NCBI RefSeq assembly: GCF_910594985.1
Contig: NZ_CAJVCE010000041.1
Location: forward strand, 1 to 37,378
DNA length: 37,378 nucleotides
Source: Paenibacillus allorhizosphaerae
GTDB taxonomy: Bacteria; Bacillota; Bacilli; Paenibacillales; NBRC-103111
Direction: 5' to 3'
Shown here: positions 30,613 to 37,343 of the stretch, in pieces
How positions within the stretch are numbered: the first letter of the stretch is position 1
Layout: each line of letters starts with the position of its first letter
Notes under the pieces: model-generated
What the model was told of the DNA's origin: nothing
Seen by the model: only the letters and a program-made list of their open reading frames with translations
Databases searched by the model: none
Program-made: the position numbers and the translations under genes

Positions 30613-30681
30613 CTAACGGGTACGATAGTGTGGCCGCAAGGACAGCTCCTCTTTGATGTTCATTGAAGTAACGGGAGTTAT
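30613..30681 (+). repeat. Intergenic hairpin repeat, copy E8 (left stem deleted)
   Basis: Left arm CTAACGGGTACGATAGTG, right arm GTAACGGGAGTTAT. The left stem strand seen in E5 (GGAGCTG) is missing while CAGCTCC and TCTTTG remain, so this copy cannot form the hairpin. It begins 104 bp after the beta-sandwich/VOC gene. Confidence 0.8.
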
Positions 30682-31050
30682 CTAGAACCGTATGAGATTA
30701 ATCTTGCAGTCCTAATACCTAACAAATACTGGGATTAATGGTACGTGGAAGAGAGTATAACACTAGCTTAGTTTCGTTAGAACTTACTGAATCAAAGCAA
30801 ATTATTCGAGTAATAAAGTGATTTTTGAGAAAAAACCACTCTCATTTTGGGAGTGGTTTCGTCGTTATATATTAAAATAAACTTTGAAACACTACTTTGT
30901 GCTTAGATACATTACGGTGAACCGAATCATAAGTAGCTGCAAGTTTTTTAAGAACAAAGCATCCATAATAAACTCGAACCGATGGTCATGTCACACTCCA
31001 GCATGCTGCACCGTCTTTAAGGTGTAACAGGATCACGGGAGTGAGGAGGA
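30682..31050. other. Intergenic region with a hairpin
   Basis: A short plus frame (MVRGREYNTSLVSLELTESK, then QIIRVIK, about 30739-30822) may be a 3' gene relic. AAACCACTC (30833-30841) pairs with GAGTGGTTT (30851-30859). The T tract lies on the minus-strand side (run of A before the stem), so it terminates minus-strand transcription better. The rest shows no gene. Confidence 0.4.
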
Positions 31051-31998
31051 ATGAAGTTAACCATGAGCGAGCAGTACGGAAAAGCGGATGTTTGCATTCC
31101 AAACGAGAACTTGGCACTGTCGCAGGCATTTGAAACGCAACGTCCTCGTCTACTGCGGGTAGCCTATTCGATTGTCGGTTCCGTGGCCGAAGCGGAGGAC
31201 TGCGTGCAGGAAGCATGGATGAGGCTGCAACGTATGAAGGAACCGGCAGGGATCCGCGATCTGTCGGCATTCCTGACGACGACCGTAGGCCGACTGGCTC
31301 TCGATGCGCTGGACAGAGTACGCACACGCCGGGAGCAGTATGTCGGCACGTGGCTGCCCGAGCCGCTGGTTGAAGATGTCAGCGCGGGGGATCCCCACGA
31401 ACGCGTTGCGCTGGACGAATCGGTCAGCATGGCGCTGATGGTGGTGCTCGAGCGATTGACCACGGCGGAGCGGACCGCTTTTCTGTTGCATGACGTGTTC
31501 GGGCTTTCCTTCGAGGAAATCGCCGTTGTCGTGGGTCGCTCGTCTGCCGCTGTTCGCCAGCTCGCCTCCCGCGCGCGTCAGCATGTCGAAAGCGGTCGAC
31601 CGCGATTCGCGCCAACGGAGGAGGAGCAGCGCGCGATCGTCAGCGCATTCGCGGCCGCTTGTCAGGAAGGCGACCTGGAAGGGCTCGCACGCCTGCTCGA
31701 TCCCCAGGTGGTATGGCGCAGCGACGGCGGGGGCAAGGTCCGTGCATTACCGCGCATTACCCAAGGGACGGAGGCCCTGGCGCTTGGATTTCTCGCGTAT
31801 ACGAAGCAGGCTACTCTGGGGGTCAGGGTGGCTCTCGTCAACGGCGCGCCGGGCTTGGTCTTGCGCGATTCCGGCGGCGTTATAACGGTGGTGTCCATCA
31901 CGATCGATAACAAACGAATCGTGGCGGTTGACGTCATTCGCAATCCGGATAAATTGACAACGGTCCGGTTTCCGGACGAAGCGTCAGATTGTCGATAG
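31051..31998 (+). CDS. ECF41-type sigma factor with SnoaL-like C-terminal domain
   Basis: 315 residues from ATG 31051, although AGGAGG ends only 1 base before it. ATG 31063 (spacing 13) is the other option. Region 2: FETQRPRLLRVAYSIVGSVA, EAEDCVQEAWMRLQR. Region 4: LTTAERTAFLLHDVFGLSFE, EIAVVVGRSSAAVRQLASRA. The linker has WLPEP, and the C-terminal extension has DGGGKVRA and NPDKL. These are the three signature motifs I know for group ECF41, whose SnoaL-like extension replaces an anti-sigma factor. Such genes usually adjoin a COE-type oxidoreductase or carboxymuconolactone decarboxylase, which is not seen here; the neighbour is a broken EmrB transporter. Markedly GC-rich relative to genes around it, suggesting acquisition. 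Confidence 0.9.
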   Translation: MKLTMSEQYGKADVCIPNENLALSQAFETQRPRLLRVAYSIVGSVAEAEDCVQEAWMRLQRMKEPAGIRDLSAFLTTTVGRLALDALDRVRTRREQYVGTWLPEPLVEDVSAGDPHERVALDESVSMALMVVLERLTTAERTAFLLHDVFGLSFEEIAVVVGRSSAAVRQLASRARQHVESGRPRFAPTEEEQRAIVSAFAAACQEGDLEGLARLLDPQVVWRSDGGGKVRALPRITQGTEALALGFLAYTKQATLGVRVALVNGAPGLVLRDSGGVITVVSITIDNKRIVAVDVIRNPDKLTTVRFPDEASDCR

Positions 31999-32030
31999 AA
32001 AGCTTATTCCATAAGGATAAGAGGTTAACG

Positions 32031-32539
32031 ATGACTACGCAGTCCGCCTTCTCATCCGTTCCAGTGGAGCAGCCGTTTAGATCAAAACATATCGACCCGG
32101 TCATGGCAGTTGTCGTGGGCACGATTATGGTCATTCTCGACAGCACGGTCGTCAACGTTGCGATGCCGAACTTGATTGAATACTTCGATACTTCGGTATC
32201 TACCATGCATGCAATAGTCGTTCACGGCATACCTCTTGCGCTTTCCGCAGTCAACACCGCTGAACAATATTTGCCCAAATTCGAGCAAAAGTCGGTGCCT
32301 GCCCTGGACGTAATCGGCATGGTGTTGCCCCGATCACCTTCGCATCGCTTGCCTATGCCGTAAGTGAAGACGGCAAAGACTGGGGCTCCACGAAAACGGT
32401 CACGGGCCTGATCGTCGGATGCGTTGCTTTGATCTTGTTCATGATCACCGAGCTCCGCCACAGGCAGCCACTCTTGGAACGCCGTCGCAGGCGCCGTGCT
32501 TGCATTGATCTTGTAAGCTTAGAGTCGAGCAGGGGATGA
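32031..32539 (+). pseudogene. EmrB/DHA2-type MFS drug transporter, deleted and frameshifted
   Basis: AAGAGG precedes ATG 32031. The N terminus is typical of DHA2 exporters: MAVVVGTIMVILDSTVVNVA with the D-S-T-V-V-N-V-A motif of TM1, then LIEYFDTSVSTM. After about residue 60 the sequence jumps to a later loop (EQYLPKFEQKSVPALDVIGM), and a one-base loss near 32325 shifts into APITFASLAYAVSEDGKDWG, LIVGCVALILFMITELRHRQ PLLE before ending at TGA 32537-32539. Intact members have about 480 residues and 14 helices; two large pieces are absent. Clearly dead. It may once have been regulated by the ECF41 factor 32 bp upstream. Confidence 0.75.
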
Positions 32540-32651
32540 GCAAGCCAATAATCAGGCTAACGCCATATCAATGGGACATTTATGTAGATGCGAGTCTGCT
32601 ACTCGATTAACGGTCTTGAAGTTCAAAACGATTTTGTGGGAGCTGATAGGT

Positions 32652-33074
32652 ATGAGTACAAGTTTGATTCCGTTCTTGGAAATGAACGGCAACGCGAATG
32701 AGGCGATCGATTTTTACGAGAAAGCTCTGGATGCTAAGGTGGTTTCTAAGCGGCTCGGCGATGTGCCCGGAAATCCGAAATCCCTGCTGACACCTGAGCA
32801 GAAAAATAGGGTGAGCTTCGCCGTCTTGAAAATCGGCGAGTCGGAGTTGCAACTTACCGATCATTTTACCGGCAGCAGCTACCAAAAGGGAACGTTAATG
32901 ACTCTCGTTGTCCAGACCCCCGACAAAGAGAAAGCTGAGCAATATTTCGAAGCACTGAAAGAGGGCGGTCATGTGAACGAGCCGCTGCAGGCTAGCTTCT
33001 TCAGCCCCGCCTACGGGATTGTAACGGACAAATTCGGCGTTACATTCCGGATACTCGCCAAAGGGCGTCAGTGA
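32652..33074 (+). CDS. VOC family protein, PhnB/YjdN-like
   Basis: 140 residues from ATG 32652, with GGGAG 9 bases upstream. The longer frame from 32571 has no ribosome binding site. It matches the PhnB-like branch of the VOC superfamily: IPFLEMNGNANEAIDFYEKA, DAKVVSKR, FAVLKIGESELQLTDHF, and the terminal FFSPAYGIVTDKFGVTFRIL, the family's characteristic W/F-x-x-x-Y/F-G-x-x-x-D-x-F-G. Members are cytosolic dimers of uncertain function, some annotated as DNA-binding 3-demethylubiquinone methyltransferase-like. It resembles the minus-strand gene at 35545 in the same motifs. Intact, apparently monocistronic. Confidence 0.85.
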   Translation: MSTSLIPFLEMNGNANEAIDFYEKALDAKVVSKRLGDVPGNPKSLLTPEQKNRVSFAVLKIGESELQLTDHFTGSSYQKGTLMTLVVQTPDKEKAEQYFEALKEGGHVNEPLQASFFSPAYGIVTDKFGVTFRILAKGRQ

Positions 33075-33155
33075 TCAATGCTTTAGTTCCCGCTATTGTA
33101 CACTAGTAAGTGATCTAATGGTTCCAACTCGACAAGCAGCGATTCATATAACCAG

Positions 33156-33190
33156 GCCCTCCGGACTTGTCCGGCGGGCTTGCTGCTTTT
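33156..33190 (+). terminator. Hairpin, probable terminator after the PhnB-like gene
   Basis: GCCC-n-CCGGA (33156-33165) pairs with TCCGG-n-GGGC (33170-33179), followed by TTGCTGCTTTT. Confidence 0.5.
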
Positions 33191-33194
33191 CCCC

Positions 33195-33215
33195 AGCCCC
33201 CGATGGGGGCTTTAC
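33195..33215 (+). terminator. Second GC-rich hairpin
   Basis: AGCCCCCGATGGGGGCT (33195-33211) is a tight 7-bp stem with a 3-base loop, followed by TTACTT. It may back up the hairpin before it. Confidence 0.55.
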
Positions 33216-33397
33216 TTATGGCTTCCGTTCACTTAAAAAGCGTCCACTGAATCTGCCGGAATAAGATCCTTTAGCATTTTTCGCCGATAGGCCCGTTAAG
33301 CTGAACCATATGGTAAAGCAGAAAGTTGAACTCCCTGTTTTATTAACTGATATATGGAGATGATATTTTTCGAATGGGAGGCATTGGAGTTTGCAAG

Positions 33398-33607
33398 TGT
33401 CCGGCGACACAGTCATGAGTGCTTTTAGATCCCCGTCAATCGGTTTTTTTTATTTCAAAGCACCTATGTTTGTGTCGCGAGGCCACGACACAAACATAGG
33501 TGCTTAATCGTTTTGCGACACAAACATATGCGCATAATCGCGGTGATAGTAAAGGTTGAATTTGTAATGTATTGTTCAAATGGCCATTAAGCTAAAGGGC
33601 AGGATAG
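33398..33607 (+). repeat. 210-bp composite block, copy 2
   Basis: Same two ends as copy 1: TGTCCGGCGACAC at the left, GCTAAAGGGCAGGATAG at the right, and exactly 210 bp. The 18-base units are at 33405 (diverged: CGACACAGTCATGAGTGC), 33460-33477 (-), 33486-33503 (+) and 33516-33533 (+, ending ATATGCGC as in the locus at 12979). Flanks outside the block are unrelated to those of copy 1. The 188 bp after it hold a short hydrophobic frame (from about 33610) that I do not trust. Confidence 0.7.
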
Positions 33608-33709
33608 TTATGGAAGTCTCGGTGGTTCTGTGTGTTACCTGTATTGGTGGGAGTATAGGTTTCGTTATACCGGTAGCAGCAGTTTTGCTATTCTTAGAAT
33701 TTGCAATTC

Positions 33710-33743
33710 AAGTAAAGAAAGGACAGGGGCGCCCGCCCTGTCC
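33710..33743 (-). terminator. Intrinsic terminator of the aldo/keto reductase gene
   Basis: GGACAGGG (33721-33728) pairs with CCCTGTCC (33736-33743). Read on the minus strand the stem is followed by TTTCTTTACTT. It lies 53 bp beyond the stop of the minus-strand reductase gene. Confidence 0.75.
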
Positions 33744-33795
33744 ATTCTTAATAGATGAGGATAAACGAGTGATGAGTTTACGGTTCGATCAAGGT

Positions 33796-34647
33796 TTACA
33801 GATCAACTCTCAAGGTGCCCAGCATCTTGGCCAATTTCGGATCGTTGTACGATAAGAAAAGGCTTTCCCGTGTATCGAGGGCGGAAATTTGTTCGACATC
33901 GTCCGCGCTCAACTCAAAATCGAAAATGTCGAAGTTTTCGACGATCCGCTCTTTGCGCACCGATTTTGGAATAGCAACGACTTCACGCTGAACAAGCCAG
34001 CGCAACACGACCTGGGCGACGGACTTGTTGTGTTTTTCCGCGATCGAGGTCAGCACTTCGTTGCCGAACATGTTGTTAAGTCCTTCAGCGAATGGCGCCC
34101 ACGACTGGTGCTGCACTCCCTGCTCTTTCATAAAAGCGGCGCTCTCAATCTGCTGGTAGAACGGGTGCGTTTCGATCTGGTTGACTGCGGGCACGATTTC
34201 GTTATGCACGATGAGGTCCATCAAACGGTCGGGCAGGAAGTTGCTGACACCGATCGCCTTGATCTTGCCTTCGCGGTACAGGTCTTCCATCGCACGCCAA
34301 GCGCCATAGTAATCGCCGAACGGCTGGTGAATAAGGTATAGATCGAGATAGTCGAGCTGTAGCTTCTTCAAGGATTTGGCAAACGCCAACTTAGCACTCT
34401 CGTAGCTGGCATCCTGAACCCAGAGCTTGGTCGTGATGAACAGCTCCTCACGCGGTACGCCGCTGCGCTTGATCGCGCGTCCGACCGCTTCCTCGTTCAG
34501 ATAACCGGCGGCGGTGTCGATCAGGCGGTAACCGGCCATCAGCGCTTCATATACCGCGTTCTCGCATTCTTCAGCATCGGGAATTTGGTAGACACCGAAG
34601 CCGATGATCGGCATTTTCACACCGTTGTTCAATGTTACGGTTTGCAT
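33796..34647 (-). CDS. Aldo/keto reductase (YvgN/DkgA-like)
   Basis: 283 residues, full length. Catalytic tetrad: Asp44 (YRLIDTAAGY), Tyr49, Lys74 (LFITTKLWVQD) and His107 (DLYLIHQPFGDYYG). Typical family stretches follow: IKAIGVSNFLPDRLMDL, VNQIETHPFYQQ and VVAIPKSVRKERIVEN near the NADPH site. Bacterial relatives reduce methylglyoxal, glyoxal and other small aldehydes with NADPH, so a detoxification role is likely. The gene faces a MerR-type regulator across a 19-bp-spacer promoter, with TTGACT and TAAGCT on the minus strand at 34775-34780 and 34750-34755. The ribosome binding site GGGAGGAG lies before the ATG (complement of about 34653-34660). Intact; second such reductase in the window (the other is at 6500). 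Confidence 0.92.
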   Translation of the reverse strand: MQTVTLNNGVKMPIIGFGVYQIPDAEECENAVYEALMAGYRLIDTAAGYLNEEAVGRAIKRSGVPREELFITTKLWVQDASYESAKLAFAKSLKKLQLDYLDLYLIHQPFGDYYGAWRAMEDLYREGKIKAIGVSNFLPDRLMDLIVHNEIVPAVNQIETHPFYQQIESAAFMKEQGVQHQSWAPFAEGLNNMFGNEVLTSIAEKHNKSVAQVVLRWLVQREVVAIPKSVRKERIVENFDIFDFELSADDVEQISALDTRESLFLSYNDPKLAKMLGTLRVDL

Positions 34648-34749
34648 TGTAACTCCTCCCAGTGTTCAAATGTTAACAGCAAACGGCGCGTTCCAGGGAA
34701 TCGGGCATTGCAGCGGGGATTCCTCTTACGGCTGATTTGCAATACAATA

Positions 34750-34780
34750 AGCTTAGAGCCTTCGTGTTACACGAAGTCAA
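34750..34780 (-). promoter_or_regulatory. MerR-type promoter and operator of the aldo/keto reductase
   Basis: On the minus strand TTGACT (complement of 34775-34780), a 19-bp spacer and TAAGCT (complement of 34750-34755). The spacer is largely filled by the palindrome CTTCGTGTTACACGAAG (34760-34776 on the plus strand), perfect apart from the central base. Overlong 19-bp spacers with the operator inside are the hallmark of MerR-activated promoters. The adjacent merR-like gene is the obvious regulator. Confidence 0.85.
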
Positions 34781-34818
34781 GGCGTCTTCAAAAAATTATT
34801 TTCCAAGGAGGAGTTCAC

Positions 34819-35268
34819 ATGCATACGGTCAAAGAAGCCGCCGAGATAACGGGACTCACCGAGCACGCCGTGCGCTTTTACACGGATAAAGGCTTGGTAC
34901 CAAGCGTACTGCGCAATCAAAACAACATTCGGATGTTCGACGAAGAATCAATCAACTGGCTGCATGGCGTCAAATGCCTCAAGCAATCCGGGATGCCGAT
35001 TGAAGTCATTAAAAAGTACGTCGATCTCTGTCTCGAAGGGGATTTGACCATTCCGCAACGCTGCGCACTCATGATGGAGCATAAAGAAGCGGCGCTCGTT
35101 AAGCTCGAAGAAGCCAAACAGCACGTTGCCCATTTGGAACAAAAAATCGCCCTATATCAGGCCATTCTGGAGCACCGCTCTCCAGACACGACCAATCCCA
35201 GCAATTGGGACAAAATTCAGCATATGCATTGTGACGTATTTTACTCGCCATCTGTTCGTAAGGCGTGA
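34819..35268 (+). CDS. MerR family regulator (AdhR-like)
   Basis: 149 residues from ATG 34819, with AAGGAGGAG about 7 bases upstream. N-terminal winged helix-turn-helix: TVKEAAEITGLTEHAVRFYT, DKGLVPSVLRNQNNIRMF. Linker FDEESINWLHGVKCLKQSGM contains Cys53, matching the position of the single conserved Cys through which AdhR-type regulators respond to aldehydes. A long dimerisation helix follows (EAALVKLEEAKQHVAHLEQK). The C-terminal end is short. It is divergent from the aldo/keto reductase and probably activates that promoter under carbonyl stress; the aldehyde response is inferred from family knowledge, the Cys is seen. Confidence 0.9.
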   Translation: MHTVKEAAEITGLTEHAVRFYTDKGLVPSVLRNQNNIRMFDEESINWLHGVKCLKQSGMPIEVIKKYVDLCLEGDLTIPQRCALMMEHKEAALVKLEEAKQHVAHLEQKIALYQAILEHRSPDTTNPSNWDKIQHMHCDVFYSPSVRKA

Positions 35269-35372
35269 GTGATATTCGTGAGCACATCAACCGCTCTGAA
35301 GAAAACCTTCGGTTTAAAACTCCTGATTGGCTTGGCAATGAACAAGATCCACAACAGTATAAATTGAACTAA
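35265..35372 (+). CDS. Very short frame ending inside repeat E9
   Basis: GTG 35265 overlaps the MerR stop. The 35 codons read SDIREHINRSEENLRFKTPD and WLGNEQDPQQYKLN, with coding-like composition. The stop TAA (35370-35372) is supplied by the left arm of repeat E9. No ribosome binding site of its own is obvious, but translational coupling to merR is possible. It may equally be the 3' end of a lost gene. Family not recognised. Confidence 0.3.
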   Translation: MSDIREHINRSEENLRFKTPDWLGNEQDPQQYKLN

Positions 35373-35443
35373 CGAGGAACGATAGTGAGGAGCTACCGCG
35401 AGGCAGATCCTCTTTCATGTGATTGAATTAACAAGGCAGAATA
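35369..35443 (+). repeat. Intergenic hairpin repeat, copy E9 (diverged)
   Basis: Left arm CTAACGAGGAACGATAG, right arm TTAACAAGGCAGAATA. Stem GAGGAGCT with AGATCCTC (one mismatch), then TTTC. The left arm contains the stop codon of the short frame before it. Confidence 0.75.
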
Positions 35444-35499
35444 ATGTAGACTCGGTCTTTCACGGTCTACGTGCATTCTCTCCAACGGCTAGTTTATAT

Positions 35500-35521
35500 A
35501 GAAAAAGCGGCCTTAGGCCGC
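35500..35521 (-). terminator. Intrinsic terminator of the minus-strand VOC gene
   Basis: GCGGCC (35507-35512) with GGCCGC (35516-35521) and a three-base loop. On the minus strand it is followed by TTTTTC. It lies 24 bp beyond the stop at 35545. Confidence 0.85.
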
Positions 35522-35544
35522 ATCGGATTTTTTGAATCGGCAAA

Positions 35545-36006
35545 TCAGTTTGACTGTTGAGTTACAAGAATGAAGGTTACACCGAACTTATCTGTAACAG
35601 TACCAAATGCCGGGCTAAAAGGAACCTTTTCAAGAGGAGCGATTACCTTACCACCATCCTTCAAGGCATCGAAAATTCGAATCGTTTTTTCCACGTCACT
35701 TATCGAGATATTGAGGGCCACAACTGCATTAACGGAAGGGGCCAAACCGGGAGTTTCCTCTTTGTCGCCACCTGTAACTCCGTTAGTAACATGTTGGTTT
35801 GGTGCATCAAATAACATGAGTTCGCTCTCTTCGATTCTAAGGAGTGCATTAGACACGCGTTCCTTTAAACCATCTGGACAAGGCATTGGCATCTCACCGT
35901 ACGTCTGGACATGAAGAACACGTGCTTCGAGTACTTTTTCATAAAAGTGAATTGCATCTCTCGCGTTACCGTCCATCACGATGCAAGGGGTTAAATTTTT
36001 GGGCAA
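35545..36006 (-). CDS. VOC family protein, PhnB-like
   Basis: 153 residues from a TTG start (complement of 36004-36006), which has AAGGAG about 13 bases upstream. An ATG between them is out of frame. Family motifs: CIVMDGNARDAIHFYEKVLE, NALLRIEESELMLFDAPN, and PFSPAFGTVTDKFGVTFILV, the same closing signature as the gene at 32652. A less conserved insert lies at about residues 72-92 (QHVTNGVTGGDKEETPG). Cytosolic, probably dimeric, function unknown. It is the only minus-strand gene in this repeat-punctuated stretch, with its own terminator 24 bp downstream. Intact. Confidence 0.82.
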   Translation of the reverse strand: MPKNLTPCIVMDGNARDAIHFYEKVLEARVLHVQTYGEMPMPCPDGLKERVSNALLRIEESELMLFDAPNQHVTNGVTGGDKEETPGLAPSVNAVVALNISISDVEKTIRIFDALKDGGKVIAPLEKVPFSPAFGTVTDKFGVTFILVTQQSN

Positions 36007-36111
36007 AATTGCTCATCTCCTTCGATACCATTTTTATCAGTGTATCACAAAAAAAGATTACTGATTTCTTTCTGATTGCTCAATTTGTCCCTCTCAACTC
36101 AAATCATTAAA

Positions 36112-36192
36112 CTAAAGGAGAACGATAGCTTAATAAACAACTGAGTCGCGGCTGCCGGCATCTATCGGTTACGCTAACGGGCAGCAGGATAA
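36112..36192 (+). repeat. Intergenic hairpin repeat, copy E10 (diverged)
   Basis: Left arm CTAAAGGAGAACGATAGC, right arm GCTAACGGGCAGCAGGATA. The centre has no clear long stem. It ends 32 bp before the probable start of the DUF2691-like gene and 106 bp upstream (plus-wise) of the divergent VOC gene. Confidence 0.7.
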
Positions 36193-36223
36193 TGGAATGG
36201 TTGTCAGAAAGGGGAAGAATTTA

Positions 36224-36700
36224 TTGGGACAAAATGTGAGGGGCATTAGCTTTCTGATCCCAAACGAATACGGTAAATGGCTAGTTAATATTCTGAAGCC
36301 GATTGATTTCAAGAAATACAATTGGTCTATTGGATCAGGAGAGGAATACAAATATCAAGATAACGACTTAATACGGTTATTTCCAGATGACGTAAGTATA
36401 CTCAGGGGCGCTGAACTATTTAAAATCATTGATACTGCTGAACCCCAATATATAATTTTTGCTGACCTAAAGGCTTTCCCTATAGGCACTAATTCATTTG
36501 ATATCAATACCTACGAAGATTTTCTAGCAAGCGACTGCGAACTAATATTGTTAATTGTGGATTCAGTCTACACGTCAATTTATTGTAAAGATCTTAAAAC
36601 CTTGAGTCAATTGTACGCTAATGTAGCAACGCTCAAGGTTGACTCATTGACATATATAACAGATGAGAATGACTTTAGAAATACCTTAAGAGTGTGGTAA
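36224..36700 (+). CDS. DUF2691-like protein
   Basis: 158 residues from TTG 36224, which has AAAGGGG about 9 bases upstream; the frame is open to ATG 36197 but that start has no ribosome binding site. The N terminus GISFLIPNEYGKWLVNILKP followed by YNWSIGSGEEY matches what I recall of DUF2691 proteins of Bacilli (about 150-160 residues, I-P-N-E-Y-G motif and N-W-x-I-G). The rest is a mixed alpha/beta sequence (YIIFADLKAFPIGTNSFDIN, LLIVDSVYTSIYCK). No membrane segment or signal. Function unknown. AT-rich compared with the enzymes to its left. It sits alone between repeats E10 and E11. Confidence 0.7.
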   Translation: MGQNVRGISFLIPNEYGKWLVNILKPIDFKKYNWSIGSGEEYKYQDNDLIRLFPDDVSILRGAELFKIIDTAEPQYIIFADLKAFPIGTNSFDINTYEDFLASDCELILLIVDSVYTSIYCKDLKTLSQLYANVATLKVDSLTYITDENDFRNTLRVW

Positions 36701-36728
36701 GATCAGTTCTCCACAATTTAGGATTGTG

Positions 36729-36815
36729 CTAACGGGTTACGATAGTGAAACGACTTTAATTGGAGCAGGCGCTGCAGCGACCTGCTCTTGATCGTTGAAG
36801 TAACGGGCAGGATAG
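36729..36815 (+). repeat. Intergenic hairpin repeat, copy E11
   Basis: Left arm CTAACGGGTTACGATAG, right arm GTAACGGGCAGGATAG. Stem GAGCAGG (36763-36769) with CCTGCTC (36781-36787), then TTGATCG; a new stem sequence. It starts 29 bp after the DUF2691-like stop and ends 66 bp before the next start. Confidence 0.88.
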
Positions 36816-36880
36816 CGCAGAAATGAGTATCTATTTTGTGTTAGTATGAAGTGGAAAGTTTACCAGGAGGAGGAGGTAAA

Positions 36881-37183
36881 TTGACTGCGCCAATTGAATT
36901 GGACGGAGCAAAAGTTTTACTCTATACAGATAATAAAAGCAGTAATGACTTTGGTTACGTTTATTATCAAGAAGATGAAAAAACAGTTGTTATAACTGCT
37001 CTGGCAGTAGCCCAATACGAAGGAAGCGAAGGTTATTATCTTTTTTCGTGTGACCAAGAATGGAATGTAGTTGGAGACACTTTACACTACTCACTACAAG
37101 AAGCCAAAGATTATGCTACCAAATCAAATGCTTCGTTCATAAAGTGGAATGCCACAAATGGTTACGCTAACGGAGAACGATAG
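36881..37183 (+). CDS. Hypothetical protein whose C terminus is encoded by a repeat
   Basis: 100 residues from TTG 36881, directed by an excellent AGGAGGAGG 5 bases upstream; the open frame from 36851 starts at an internal ATG without a site. The sequence (IELDGAKVLLYTDNKSSNDF, GYVYYQEDEKTVVITALAVA, YYLFSCDQEWNVVGDT) looks like a compact beta-rich cytosolic protein with no signal or membrane segment. I do not recognise a named family. The last residues (G-Y-A-N-G-E-R) and the TAG stop are encoded by the left arm of repeat E12, so the repeat insertion or junction redefined the C terminus. Confidence 0.7.
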   Translation: MTAPIELDGAKVLLYTDNKSSNDFGYVYYQEDEKTVVITALAVAQYEGSEGYYLFSCDQEWNVVGDTLHYSLQEAKDYATKSNASFIKWNATNGYANGER

Positions 37184-37244
37184 CGCGGCGATGGAACCGA
37201 TCCATCGTCTTTTTGTTTATGCTGAATTTCTCAGGACAGGTTAG
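37167..37244 (+). repeat. Intergenic hairpin repeat, copy E12
   Basis: Left arm CTAACGGAGAACGATAGC, right end diverged (CAGGACAGGTTAG). Stem CGATGGA (37189-37195) with TCCATCG (37201-37207), followed by TCTTTTTG: the clearest intrinsic terminator of the set. It overlaps the end of the preceding gene. Confidence 0.78.
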
Positions 37245-37343
37245 TAATGATCTCTAGAAAGAAATGTCGAACAAACGTTCTTTACCTGTATACCGAATAA
37301 GGATAAAATTAACAATAATTAATAAAGTATATGGGGGATTAGT

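Noticed and set aside
31150..31910. Several long open frames opposite or overlapping the ECF41 gene
   Set aside because: GC-rich coding sequence gives open shadow frames; only the 31051 frame has sigma-factor motifs.
33580..33855. 91-codon plus-strand frame starting in the 210-bp block
   Set aside because: It begins in repeat sequence, runs through the reductase terminator and into the antisense of the reductase gene.
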